Shown: positions 35,552 to 45,999 of the stretch, piece after piece
How positions within the stretch are numbered: the first letter of the stretch is position 1
Layout of the letters: each line of letters begins with the position of its first letter
NCBI GenBank assembly: GCA_907163375.1
Contig: CAJQUW010007770.1
Coordinates: 1-64,000 of the forward strand
Length of the DNA: 64,000 bases
Direction: 5' to 3'
DNA from: Prostheceraeus crozeri
Taxonomy: Eukaryota; Platyhelminthes; Polycladida; Euryleptidae
Made by a program: the position numbers and the translations under genes
The notes under the pieces: generated by a model
Databases searched by the model: none
Seen by the model: the letters and a program-made list of their open reading frames with translations, nothing else
What the model was told of the DNA's origin: nothing

Positions 35552-36170
35552 GTCTGTCCCCGCAGCAAGGGCCGACATCTGCACCATGCGCTGATGAACG
35601 AGGTGGTGGACCGGGCGATGCACTCCATCCAGCTGCGCACTATGCTGGAGCCTACTGGACTGCTGCTGGACAAGAACCTGAAGCCGGACGGCATCAGCCT
35701 GTCCCCGTGGGAGCTTGGAAAGCCGATCGCGTGGGATGTCACGTGTGCGCATCCATCCGCGAAATCCTGAAGCTCTACGACTTCAAGTGGCGGATTAGTG
35801 GCGACAGCGGTGGAGAAGAGAAAGTCGGTGAAATACTGTGACCTCTATGAGGACTTCGCATTCCAGCCCGTATCCGCAGAAACTTGCAGTGCCTACGGCG
35901 AACAGACATTCTCCTTTCTGAGGAAACTTGGAAGCCGTATTGCCGTCAAGACCGGCGAGAAAGACGCATGGCTTTACTTGCGCCAACGCCTCTCTATTGC
36001 CATTCAAATAGGGAACTGTGCCTGCATTCTTGAGACCCTTCCGGCACCCGGAGCTGCACTTCCCGACTTGTACTGACCTTTGATTTGCTTTGCTTTCTTG
36101 TTTTTGTGTTTTAATGCTAATAAAGGCTTTTTCGATATTAATAACAAATATATTATTATTATAATGAATC
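35552..36170 (+). pseudogene. 5'-truncated LINE fragment with restriction-like endonuclease signature
   Basis: The translation reads GRHLHHALMNEVVDRAMHSI, then LKPDGISLSPWELGKPIAWDVTCAHP. The spacing of H-x-x-L-N, K-P-D-G and W-D-V-T matches the PD-(D/E)XK endonuclease at the C-terminus of RLE-class non-LTR retrotransposons, which nicks target DNA. A stop in SAKS-stop and a frame change lead into the tail (KRKSVKYCDLYEDFAFQPV ... LRQRLSIAIQIGNCACIL), ending at TGA 36074-36076, with AATAAAGG about 40 bp later. Only the last 170 or so residues are present. GC content is clearly above the surroundings, so the piece is probably a fairly recent arrival. Confidence 0.65.
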
Positions 36171-36650
36171 AAGCACGGGGAGAACGAGAATTGCCTTCGC
36201 TTTTTTTGATCCCCTGGTCATCAATGTCAGTCGGAGGAGGAATAAGTCTTCGACTGTGTATTAATCAACGTTTCGCGATCAGCTCCAACTGGAAAAGTGA
36301 ATAAAATAGACTACAACGCCGGGATGCGGAGTCGGAGTTCCACAGTCCTATCATTTTTGCTGGAGTCGGAGTCCTATCAAATGATAAGACTCCTAACTCC
36401 GGCCTATAACTAGACCCGAAATATAATACAAACAAATTACTTGTTCTCGTGCATAGCTGTCATTGTCTTGATGTCAGCTTTCTCCGTCAAACAAAAATAC
36501 AGTGACAGCAGTGCATGCAAAGCTTGAAATAGTTGAGGGAATGAACCGTGATAGTGAAAAAAGAATTGTCCTTTCACTCGGTGATTTAGTAGAGAAGCCA
36601 AGCCTTCCTAACCTCGATCACACGCACCAAAGGTCACATCAGAGACAAAA

Positions 36651-37824
36651 ATAAAAATAAAAATAATTCTTTCCGTCCATTCAGCTGCTTCATTCATTGC
36701 ATCTTACGTCTCCGCAACTCAAGAGCCATCCCAACACTTGTGTGAAGCTGTAAATGAATTTAACAGAAATGTGCAATCAGACAATCATCTAAATGTTTCG
36801 TCTGTTTTCCTTCAGAAACCCAAGCAGTATGTGCCATCACAAGCAGTTGACAAATCAAAATTTAACGAGCTCTACCACTGCCTACCTCCAGCCCACGAAG
36901 TTCGCCTTCTTGCTACATCAACAAAAGATACATCCTGTTGTCTAAGAGTGTTTCCTTCATATGGTCTTGGGCTCCACCTTGAAGCCAATGAATTGGAAGT
37001 ATTATTGAAATGGTGGCTTGGACTTCCAGTTTTTCCGGAAGCAGCATTATGTCCTACTTGCCCGAAAGGAAGAAACCAAGTTTTGGACCCCTTGGGACAT
37101 CATGCACTTACTTGCCATTCTGGTCCTAGTGTCGTTCGCCATCACAACGAGTTGAGAGACTGCCTCTTTAGGTACTGCCAACTGGCTCACTTGGCACCTC
37201 CGGTTGTAGAAAGGTGGTAACTTGGGGCATGATCAGAAACGTCCGGCTGATATTCTCCTACCTTCATGGCACCTTGTTCGTTCAGCGGCGCTTGATCTCA
37301 CTAGAATCCACTAAATTCTAACTCATTGTTGTCAGCGAGAGTCACCGCAGAGTCTGCTCCTGATTTGGCTGAGGACAGGAAGAAAAATGAGAACTACTCG
37401 AAGTGTGCTGAACTGGGGTGGCACTGTCAGCCGTTAGCAGTTTCCGTTTACGGCACTTGGGGCAAGAATGCTCGGTCAGTCTTCCAAAGAATCGTCTCTC
37501 GCCTATCCCTTCAAACTGTGTCATCACGTGATGGAATAGACAGAGGTATTCATGGAAGACTTAGTCTTTGTTTACAGCGTGCCAACGCCCGTACTTTGCT
37601 GCTGTACATGGGGGCCAACGTAGGTGGCCAAGATCTTTGCGATTCTGGACTCCCTTCGTAATTCCTGTTTTTTTTGCTTCACTGATTTTGCCGTTTATTA
37701 CTTCTTTCAGGATATTAAGGTCATTTTGTAAATAAGTTATAGTCGACAGGCAATTTTGCATCATTAGTTTATGTATAATTCGCATGTATCTTTTTCAATC
37801 ACAACTACATATTTTAATAAAATA
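36651..37824 (+). pseudogene. LINE 3' fragment with CCHC and restriction-like endonuclease remnants
   Basis: Inserted in the hAT copy. Residues open from about 36681 and include HCLPPAHEVRLLATS and NELEVLLKWWLGLPVFPE. A Cys/His knuckle follows (CPTC ... DPLGHHALTC) with VVRHHNELRDCL. After a frame change near 37215 the sequence reads LGHDQKRPADILLPSW ... AALDLT, the RPD-x-D signature of RLE nucleases. A further change leads to KCAELGWHCQPLAVSVYGTWG and GRLSLCLQRANARTLLL, the tail known from this class. It ends with TTTTAATAAAATAC near 37822. It differs from the RLE-type piece at 35552-36170, so two families are present. Confidence 0.7.
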
Positions 37825-38107
37825 CATTCACTAGTTTGTTTGAGAACAGTACCTCTTAGGCCCGTATTCATAGTGGCAGCTTCAGCTATGTCTTAGACGC
37901 AGCTAAGCTACGACTTGGCTAAGACCCGAATTTCATTGCTATCTAACTGGGATTCATAAAGATTTCTCAGAATAGCCGTGACTAAGCTGCCGCTAAGCAT
38001 CGAAGAACCAATCAGCTTCAAACTTTGATTTCTCGCATGCACGCATTGTGTGAACACAGCTGTGAGGGAGACTGGCTGCATTGTACTCGGCCGTCTGACG
38101 TTTGACA

Positions 38108-38826
38108 ATGTCCCGGTCTGAAGATCGCAAGCGGAAAGCACCTTTTCACGATGATGAAATTGCTGTTCTGGCAGAAGAGTACGCCAAGTATAAACGCATT
38201 TTTGAACCGATGCCTGGTGACAAGTCTAGTACATAAATGCGAAAAGAGTGCTGGCAGAAAATTACGTCGGTTTTGAACAGCCGCTTCGGACACGGGAGAA
38301 CGTGGGAGCGAGCCTCAAAGAAGTGGAGCAACTGCAAGCAGATGACAAAAGAAAAGCTGGCACAACAGAGAAGACATGCCCAAGGAACAGGCGGTGGCTC
38401 TCCTATCTCTGCACTTCCGACCTGCATGACTGCAGTGGCTACTGTGTATGATGGCAGTGCCTCTTTTCATGGCATCACAGGTGGCCTTGAGAGCGGAGCA
38501 CCTGCCATTGATCGTAGACAGTTTGATTTGGGTAAAACTGAAGCCCACACTCACTCTGCTATTGAGACGCCTGACAGAGAGGAAGAGAGGAGTCATGCGA
38601 GTAGCAGCTTCCAGTCTACGGTGGAGAACGTCACAATGCACGAGTTGGAGCCAGTTCAGGTACGACCAGACGGTCCTCAGGCGTGGACACGGGAAGCAGG
38701 GACACAGGGTTCCCTCGAACGAAAGGAAGCGTGCCTACCGATACTGAGATACGCAAGATGCAGGCTACTGTGCTGAAGAAGCACTATTATGTGCTTCAGG
38801 TACAGCATGACTGTTACACCATGTAG
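38108..38826 (+). pseudogene. Harbinger Myb/SANT-like (NAIF1-type) partner protein, one stop and a frameshift
   Basis: The DNA-binding partner of the transposase. From the ATG at 38108 it reads RKRKAPFHDDEIAVLAEEYAK, the first helix of a Myb/SANT-like domain. KECWQKITSVLNSRFG and the third-helix region RASKKWSNCKQMTKEKLAQ follow, and then the TGGGSP segment common in this family. A TAA at 38234-38236 interrupts the same frame between helices one and two. The reading changes frame near 38735 and ends in EIRKMQATVLKKHYYVLQVQ at TAG 38824-38826. It is a relic, but all three helices can be seen, unlike in the element at 18239-20614. Confidence 0.78.
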
Positions 38827-39071
38827 AGAGAACAGCTCTCACAGAACTTGGGATATGAAAATAATATTTAGTACATAAAAAAACAGTATAGTCATTTTCT
38901 TCATGCTCTCTTATACGAGTGGTATTTGATAAATAAGATAAAACTGTTATTGTAATCAATCGTTGTTTTCTTTCCGGACATTATCACAGTTAATTTTTAT
39001 CACAAAATTTATCAAAATTTCATTGCAAAAACGAAGCTGCTATATTGTCACGAATAATCCTCCACCTTCAT

Positions 39072-39388
39072 TTACTTGTTCATCTTCAGCTTGGTTGTCT
39101 TGGACATGTGTTCCTTCATCAACAAAGGCATATTGCGAGTGATAGCAATGTTATGTAAAATCACACATGCCGTGGCGAGCCTGCAAGCCTTTTCGGGAGT
39201 TACTTGTAGCTCCTTGTGTAGTAATCCAAATCGTCGCTTCAAAATGCCAAAAGATTGCTCAATGCGCATCCGAGTGCCACTATGAGCAAAATTGTATCGC
39301 GCTTGACCTTGTGCATTTGGCACTGCATACGGAACTAGCATAAAAGCACTACCAGGATAGCCGGCGTCTCCCAGCAGATAACCAACCC
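39072..39388 (-). pseudogene. Harbinger transposase, C-terminal part
   Basis: Minus strand. It reads RVGYLLGDAGYPGSAFMLVPYA, which includes the second catalytic aspartate, then RMRIEQSFGILKRRFGLL with the catalytic glutamate and CRLATACVILHNIAI. It ends at TAA 39072-39074. The upstream half lies beyond the 3.2-kb insert at 42602-43270. Sequence outside the insert junction is well kept, so the insert is probably what silenced this copy. Confidence 0.8.
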
Positions 39389-39962
39389 TGTGAAAAAAAC
39401 GTTCCCGGGCCAGCAGTTATGGTTCCTGATTGGTCGATGTCGGGCCAATGACGTTGCATCGACATAGCGCCATCAAACTGTCGCCCTAAATCCCATTAAT
39501 ATGCCAACGACAAATCCTGCATGAAAACCTGCCTTTGCAGCATTGAGACAACTCAATAATATCCATGTTATAATAATTGTATTTATTATATTATTATATA
39601 TAATAGTTAATAAATACATAATATATAAATAGTAGCATCAGGTATAATACTTATTACGGATGCATTCAAGTAGCATTCTTTTAAATTCCACCAGAGGACG
39701 AGAGAGTCATGGTCTCGAACTTTCAATGCACTCAGACGAGCACTAATTTTCATGATACTTTACAACCAATGAGAAATAATGGAAATGCCGATCGAACCTC
39801 AAGCAAGTGTAATTTTGAGTCCGGTGGATGTATAAAAGCATCCATCAGGATTCAAAGCTACCGAATTTAAGGTTTTGAACAGTACTTAAAAATGAAAGAA
39901 TCAATGAAACTCATATTATACATGTAAAGTGAATTGCTTTCATTAAAAAATGCTGTACTTAA

Positions 39963-40884
39963 GGGTCTGTTCACTGTTCAACTACGTCATACTACAGTTG
40001 TATGCATATAATTTTAACAATCAAACAATAGCAATTTATGATATTCACTTCTCATACATGTAACGTGTATTCGTGTATTCTACTGTAATTTTTATTAAAA
40101 GATTTTTAGAAACACTGATTTTCCGCTATATCCTAATGCTCTATTCAATGTAGGTAATTTTTCATTTATTTTGATAGCTTCAATGATTCTAATAGAATTC
40201 TGAGTTATTTCTACCTTGATATTCAACTTCAAAGCAGTTGTGTATTCTATTGCTACATGCAGTACATCTACTTAAGTGAGTGCTTACTGCCGTGTTACCT
40301 TTTATGTATTCACTTATTCGTTGGTGAAATCGTCTTTTTGCCTATTGGGTATCAGGATCAACCTGACATGTGAATTGATACAAAAGGCATGATTTCAACA
40401 ACTTTGGTGTTTTATCTTTCAGATTTAAGTATACTGACTTTTGGAGTTTGAAAGACGACATTTACGTTCAAATCCAACATTCGAAAAAGTTTTTTATATT
40501 TTACGTCTATACTTTTTCGATATAGTTGCAAATGCAGAAATCGAAAAAAACATTTCTGTCCATCTATTGTACCTATCTTCCGAAGTATTTTTACATTTAT
40601 CGCTAAAATTTATTATTTAAGAGATTTCTTAACATACTGTACACAAATTCTAGTAATTCAATTACATACTCTGTTACATAATTCCGGTATGTATAACCTA
40701 GATGCATAGGTATGTATAGATGGACAGAAATGTTTTTTCCGATTACCACATTTGCGAGCTATAGCGAATACACGAATTACACGTTACATGTATGAAAAGT
40801 GAATATCATAAATTGTAGTTGTCTGATTTTTAAAATTACGCAGATCTAATTGTAGTATGACGCAATTGACCAGTGAACAGGTCC
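39963..40884. mobile_element. TTAA-flanked foldback MITE
   Basis: The ends are GGGTCTGTTCACTG and the complement of GGACCTGTTCACTG, directly inside TTAA at 39959-39962 and 40885-40888. Inverted arms continue inward: ATGATATTCACTTCTCATAC and CATGTAACGTGTATTCGTGT on the left face their complements at 40765-40830. A second pair (AAAACATTTCTGTCCATCTA at about 40548 and its complement near 40720) lies deeper. The left arm appears split by about 430 bp at 40076-40511. TTAA suggests piggyBac-type mobilisation; the GGG start would also fit Harbinger. Confidence 0.65.
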
Positions 40885-41548
40885 TTAAAAAACTCACATT
40901 ATAATTTCCATGTTTTCCAATCCTCCTTCGGAAATTCACCTTGCTTTATTCGATTATTCGACTGCAGCGGTATGTAATTCTAATATTTGATCACATTTTG
41001 AAATCACTTCAAATGACTTTTCGGCAATAATATCAATCACATCAACTTAATGGTTTTCAGCGAAGATGGAGAGACTATAGGTCGATGAGTCGGAAAGATG
41101 TGAATCAAAACGTGTAGCAATGAAGATGGAGAACTATTTCCAAAATGAAAAAAAGCGCCGGTATAATACGAAAATTGGTTGTGAACGTCGAAATACGACA
41201 GAATCCTCTAAATCTCCAAAACACGAATGAATAACTGGAGGTGTCGTTAAAAGCTTTGAAAATTCATGCCTAAGACCGCAGAACGATGTAGCTACATGTA
41301 TTAACGCTGGTGCTGAGCTGACTGATGAAAGTGAAAACACGCACGATAGACCGGGAGCAAATGAATGACGCCTGGATGCAGTATACAGTTTCTCTCCGCT
41401 CCCATCCTCTGTTATGTGACTCATTGAATGAAGGCCGGTTGTATCATTAGTTTGGCAGGCGATTGACGAAGTTATTTACTCTAGTGGAGAGGTGTGTGAA
41501 CACAGATGGGAAGAGGATTCTTACGTCATTGTGACTGATGTACAGACC

Positions 41549-42446
41549 CATGGAATTCTAGATAATAACACCTGGAATGGACACTCCCTAAATTTCTTCC
41601 TCTCGCTGGACGATGAGAGGCTGGCCGAACCATGGATTCCATGGCTGAACAGAGGAGAGGTTTTGGCTCGCTTGATGATAATTGCTCGCTGGTCAGCACA
41701 TTAAGTAAAAGGCGTTAGGATGGGAAGCTGAATAGATGATTCACCACATGTTTCCCTTAAATTACATCATCTGTGAGCGAATATGATAATGATAGACATT
41801 TATCCGTTGACGAAGACACATCGTCAGATGAGTTCCTTGACTCAATAAATAGAGGTGGTTTATTTTTTCCTCTGAATCATGTGATCTCACTTGGTGTATG
41901 TAGTTGGAAAATTTTTAGAGAGATAAGTTCTTCTTAAACTTTGTCGCTGAAGCTGTTTCAGTCTAAGCAGACGCTACAATTGTTTCAGTTGATTGTCGAA
42001 AATTTCTATTTTGACTATGACCCTGACGCTTTTGGTCGCACAATGTGTACCGCAGGACATGACCATGTTCATGAAATGACACATCTTCTGTATAACTGTT
42101 TTTTAAAAAATTACACGAAGCGCCTCTCCGAAAGAAACGAGAAGGCAAAGACAAAAGCCAAGGCCTCAAAGTTTTCTGGGCGCTAGAGAAATACATGATG
42201 GATTAAAAACATGTGTTCTGTTATTGCTTCAAAAAAGGCAAACCACGTAAATCAGGTGTATAAAAAACGGTTAAATGATATCACTAGTGAATTATAAATC
42301 CACCGTCAACGCACAGCGCAGTTGTCTTATTAATGTGCTACCCATAGGATGAAATCAGCGACGCTAGGCGTCGAGAATGAATAGCCTCTCATCGTATTAG
42401 GGAAAAGAGAGTGTCCATTCCAGGTGTTATTATCTAGAATTCCATG
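41549..42446. repeat. 38-bp inverted repeat pair
   Basis: CATGGAATTCTAGATAATAA at 41549 and on to ACACTC at 41586 is repeated inverted at 42409-42446 without a mismatch that I can see. It could mark the ends of a small element or an inverted duplication. The segment between has no recognised gene. Confidence 0.65.
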
Positions 42447-42601
42447 ACAGACCGTATAAAGTCTTTCAATTAGGAGAGGGAGAAAGAGAGAAAATTTTAC
42501 CATCACCTTGCCATCTGGCAGCCGGCAGTGACGTCCACCATCGGCACTCACCCAATGCGACGGCAATCGGCCATTAATGGACCGATGCGTTTTTTTACAC
42601 A

Positions 42602-43270
42602 AGGAAGATGTGGTCCCTGTTGCAATGTGTTGTACAATTGGCTTTGGCGAAAAATAAATGAATCATGACAACTTCCTGGCCAAGCGGCATAAAAATTTGT
42701 AAATCGTCTTTCAGCATCGCACACTGCTTGGCAATTCACAGAATAATAGTTTTTTCTATTTATGGAGGCGTATGAGTCCGGAGAACTTGGTGCTTTGATG
42801 CGTATATGTGTGCAGTCGATGCAACCGATCACAGAAGGTATTCCATGCAAGTCGTAGAATAGAGATTTCTGTCTATTCAATTCTTCACCATTCGGAAATT
42901 TGATAAAATTGTTCATTTCAGTTAATAGACAGTCTGTAATTTGTGTTATGCATCTACTGGCGCTAGGTTGCGAGATGTTTACGAGGTCACCACATACAAT
43001 TTGAAAAGAGCCTGTCGCGTAGTATCTCAAGGCAGTAGCCAGCTGAACAGAAGGTGAGATTGGACGACCACGGTTGCTGTTGATATTTGGCATGTGTTGC
43101 TCTACTATTTCGGAAAGATATGCAAGTCCAGCACTGTCAAAGCGGCAGCGCTCAACAAATTCCGTGTCGCAGAAATTCTCAAAAGGATTTTCAACGCAGT
43201 GATATCTCTTCCGTCGGTTGTTTCTGGCAATGAAGTAAGCCATAACTGTAGAAATGCAATTCATGACCAA
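42602..43270 (-). pseudogene. Harbinger transposase, N-terminal part
   Basis: Minus strand. It starts at the ATG-led MVMNCISTVMAYFIARNNR and includes CVENPFENF. A helix-turn-helix-like stretch (GDLVNISQPSASRCITQI) is followed by SVIGCIDCTHIRIKAPSS with the first catalytic aspartate and AAWPGSCHDSFIFRQSQLY. The coding part breaks off after LQQGPHLP where the 3.2-kb insert begins. No stop is seen before that. With 39072-39388 the family core is nearly complete, apart from a few residues at the junction. Confidence 0.85.
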
Positions 43271-43844
43271 ACCAAGTCTTTAATATAGAGTTTAGACATC
43301 TAAAAAGCTATCTAACTATTATAATGGAACCTGAAAGACGCCATCTAAGCTCTAAAAAATAGCTGTGAACTATGAATACCAATATTTTTTAGTTAGCTAC
43401 AGCTAAGCTGTAGCTAAGATATAGCAGTGACTATGAATACGGCCCTTAGCCTCACGTTAATCGTGTGTGATGACTCCTCCAAAGCGCATATTAAAATCGA
43501 ATGCGTACTCATGTTTTGGAGAAGGATGGGGAGTTTCCTGCCTGGTAGAGACTGGAGAAAAACCGTGTGAAGCACGCATCAACAAGATTGGAGGAGCCCA
43601 GTCGCAGGCATCCAACTTAAAATGACATTTGATAAACTTTCATCGGAAATGATTGATAAGCAATTGATGCAGCAATGATAACTAAAAATACGTTCAGATA
43701 AGCCTATAATGATCTATGAATTAGGTTACCAGTTTTTTTCAAAAAACTAGGTTTTATATAATTGCCACCCAGAATGGGAGTCCTATCGACCCCCGGAGTC
43801 GGAGTCCTATCAAAATGATAGGACTCCGCATCCCTGATACAACG

Positions 43845-44380
43845 GACTGGATGACAATACATTCAGCTTTGGTAGGCGTGAGTTAATCTCAGGCGCTTCA
43901 AGAGCACGGCGTGTGTCCAAGTTCTTAATTTGGTGTGGAATCGACCATTTAACAAAATTCAATACGGGAGAATTAGTGTGTGAAAGCAAATGGAGATAAA
44001 CATGAAATGAAGACACGGATGAATGTTCACGCAATCTAGAACGCATGGTGCGGCAAGATTCCCCATTGCAAGAATGTCCAAAGAAAGTGCAAACAATGCG
44101 ATATACACAAAATTTTGTTCAACAAACTTTATCATTCATAGATTGCCTATAAAACTCACAGTTGCTATAAATGCAACTCCTTCTATAACTATAGGACGTA
44201 AACTCATGGATAAAAGACGATTAGTAAAAGAGACATAGAGATGAGATGTAAGAGTACATATATACATAGTATTTCTGATCTCACGACCCTTCTCCTCACT
44301 CGAATATAGCAACTGACAGCCATGACAACTGATGTGTGGTGGTGAGGGGTTGATCCTGCCAATTGACACAGTCGCATAAG
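43845..44380. other. Stretch without a recognised gene
   Basis: Short frames on both strands overlap without motif. I see no repeat structure here other than the flank of the tRNA-like sequence. Confidence 0.35.
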
Positions 44381-44452
44381 TTGCTTGTGGCTCAGTTAGT
44401 AGAGCACTGGTCTAGTTAACCTTGGTCGTAGGTTCGAATCCTACCAGCCGCA
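44381..44452 (+). tRNA. tRNA-Thr(AGT)-like sequence, probably a pseudogene or SINE head
   Basis: 72 nt with a good D arm (GCTC/GAGC around AGTTAGTA) and a perfect T arm (GTAGG/CCTAC around TTCGAAT). The A-box (TGGCTCAGTTAGTAG) and B-box (GGTTCGAATCC) promoter words for RNA polymerase III are clear. The anticodon loop CTAGTTA gives AGT. Two mismatches lie in the acceptor stem and two in the anticodon stem (CTGGT against ACCTT), so a working tRNA is doubtful. A tRNA-derived SINE is an alternative; no second copy lies in the window. Confidence 0.55.
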
Positions 44453-44887
44453 CATCTTTTGCATGAGAATTTGATCTATCGTTTATTTAATTCCATTGTT
44501 ATTAAATATCATCAACCCTCCCACCAGTGCTTTCCTGTAGTTGTTTCACCCTTCTAACCGCACGACGAATTACTTTATTAGGATACCCATTAATCCAACT
44601 CCGGTTAGCACAATGACTTTAATACCGTATAATTTTTGTTCTTCGCTTGAGCCATTTCTTCATCACTGGCTGTAAGTCGCTCCTTGGCATAATTATCAAA
44701 ACACTTCCCGGATGATGAGAAGATCAAGGAGTCACTACTACTTCTGATAGCTGCACAGCTATCTACTCCGCACAGCACTAGCAGTCTACTCCAATCTACC
44801 CAGGATATAGATGTTTTCAAACCTTTTCCTTTCAGATATTCTTTTAAAAAAATCTGTTTTCAGATACTTTTTAAACTACTGGCCATA
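44453..44887. other. Short spacer
   Basis: No gene recognised between the tRNA-like sequence and the 85-bp repeat. Confidence 0.35.
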
Positions 44888-44973
44888 GAGTAAATATATT
44901 AGGTAGAGTGGTAACTCCGCATTTATTAAATCCCCAATGTGTATACACTTTCGATTTTATTAAATGAACTCGA
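44888..44973. repeat. Dispersed 85-bp repeat, copy 2
   Basis: Inverted and nearly identical to 28550-28636. The conserved core includes TAAATCCCCAATGTGTATAC. Flanks differ, so the unit is bounded at about 85 bp. Confidence 0.7.
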
Positions 44974-45560
44974 GGGGATGCAATTGGGTATTGTCACCAA
45001 ATGTATCATATGTAAATTTTTACAGTTTTGCAGAAATTACAACGGAATTGAGTGATCATGATTGTAATGCTGAAGGAATGATGGTATTTCACATATTCTC
45101 ATGACAGCCTTGGAGATTCAATGTTTGTTAAATTAGCAATTCGATGGGTTCCTATTACTTTCATGCTCAACCTCAAAAGTATTTTCTTAAGCGTGATCAT
45201 ATCACAGACAACTTGCCACTGGTAGAGAAAAATCACAATCAAAGACAATGATTTCAATAAACTTTGAAAGATATAATTGGGTCCACATTACCATTCAGAT
45301 TCAAGAAATGAAACATAGATTTAGTGAATCATAAAATCATGCCGATGAAAATTGAATTAATATCTTGAAACTTCAGCCAACAAAGCACGGATAATAACGC
45401 GACTTTTTCATGAAGACTTTCATTATAATACGATTCATGAAATTCCCTTGATAATCAACTTGATTTCCGCTTAGTTAGGATGCTTATAGCAAATATTTAT
45501 TCCTTTGATATCCAACTTGTTTCATACTACTTATATAGGGACGTCATCTCGGTAGTGATG
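44974..45560. other. Stretch without a recognised gene
   Basis: AT-rich and unstructured. Confidence 0.35.
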
Positions 45561-45990
45561 CAAATGGAAAATTTTCCAGAAAATTTTCCGGAAAATTTTC
45601 CAATTTTTTCAAACTTTTCCGGAAAATTTTCCGTTGGAAAATTTTGAAATTTATTTTTTGGTGATTGACGTTTTTGCCTTTGTTTTGGAGACTTATTATA
45701 GTCGTTTGAAAAGACTATGTAATATTCAAAGACTGAAAACTTCTCTATCATCCCTGTATGTTAACTTTTGTAACCAACTGCACCTTTTCCATGTCTATTT
45801 CAGATCTTTCCAAATGAATTTCAGACATTAGATGGATTTCAGATTTCTCTAGCTGAATTTCAGATATCTGTCAGAAACTCAACTTTGAAAAGATCTTAAA
45901 TTCAACTGTAGATCTCCAGTTCATGTGGATCATATCTGAAATTCATTTGGGCAGTTCTGAAATCGAATTGGAACTATCTGAACCATCTGA
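45561..45990. repeat. Short-period repeats: GGAAAATTTTCC run, then TTTCAGAT repeats
   Basis: 45566-45645 holds tandem palindromes GGAAAATTTTCCGGAAAA. 45795-45980 holds repeats of about 20-24 bp built on GAATTTCAGATATCTG / TCTGAAATTCA. The second group supplies the first 30 or so codons of the open frame that leads into the reverse transcriptase, so those codons are not part of the enzyme. Confidence 0.6.
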
Positions 45991-45999
45991 ACTAGAAAT

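Larger units (their letters stand above)
39389..42601. mobile_element. Unclassified 3.2-kb insert within the Harbinger transposase gene
   Basis: Its borders are short inverted repeats: TGTGAAAAAAACG at 39389-39401 and CGTTTTTTTACACA at 42588-42601. Past them the two halves of the transposase resume, although a few residues between them are missing and no target duplication is clear. Inside are an AT tract (39560-39635), a TTAA-flanked foldback (39963-40884), and a 38-bp inverted repeat at 41549-41586 and 42409-42446. No transposase of its own is recognised. Confidence 0.6.
37859..43445. mobile_element. PIF/Harbinger element, 5.6 kb, interrupted by a 3.2-kb insert
   Basis: The ends are GGCCCGTATTCATAGTGGC on the left and the complement of GGGCCGTATTCATAGTCAC on the right, with target duplication TTA at 37856-37858 and 43446-43448, exactly as expected for Harbinger. 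The arms continue as repeats of AGCTAAGCTGTAGCTAAG. It contains a Myb/SANT-like gene (+) and a transposase gene (-) whose two halves (42602-43270 and 39072-39388) are separated by a later insert. It landed inside the hAT copy. Confidence 0.9.
36319..43836. mobile_element. hAT element, GCGGAGTCGGAGTC family, copy 2, opened by two insertions
   Basis: The left part (36319 to about 36650), a short piece around 37825-37858 and the right part (43446-43836) match the 730-bp copy at 21376-22105 in order. The ends lie next to an 8-bp duplication, CTACAACG (36311-36318) and ATACAACG (43837-43844), with one mismatch. A LINE fragment sits between the first two parts and a Harbinger element between the last two, so the hAT-type copy is the oldest of the three. 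Confidence 0.88.
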
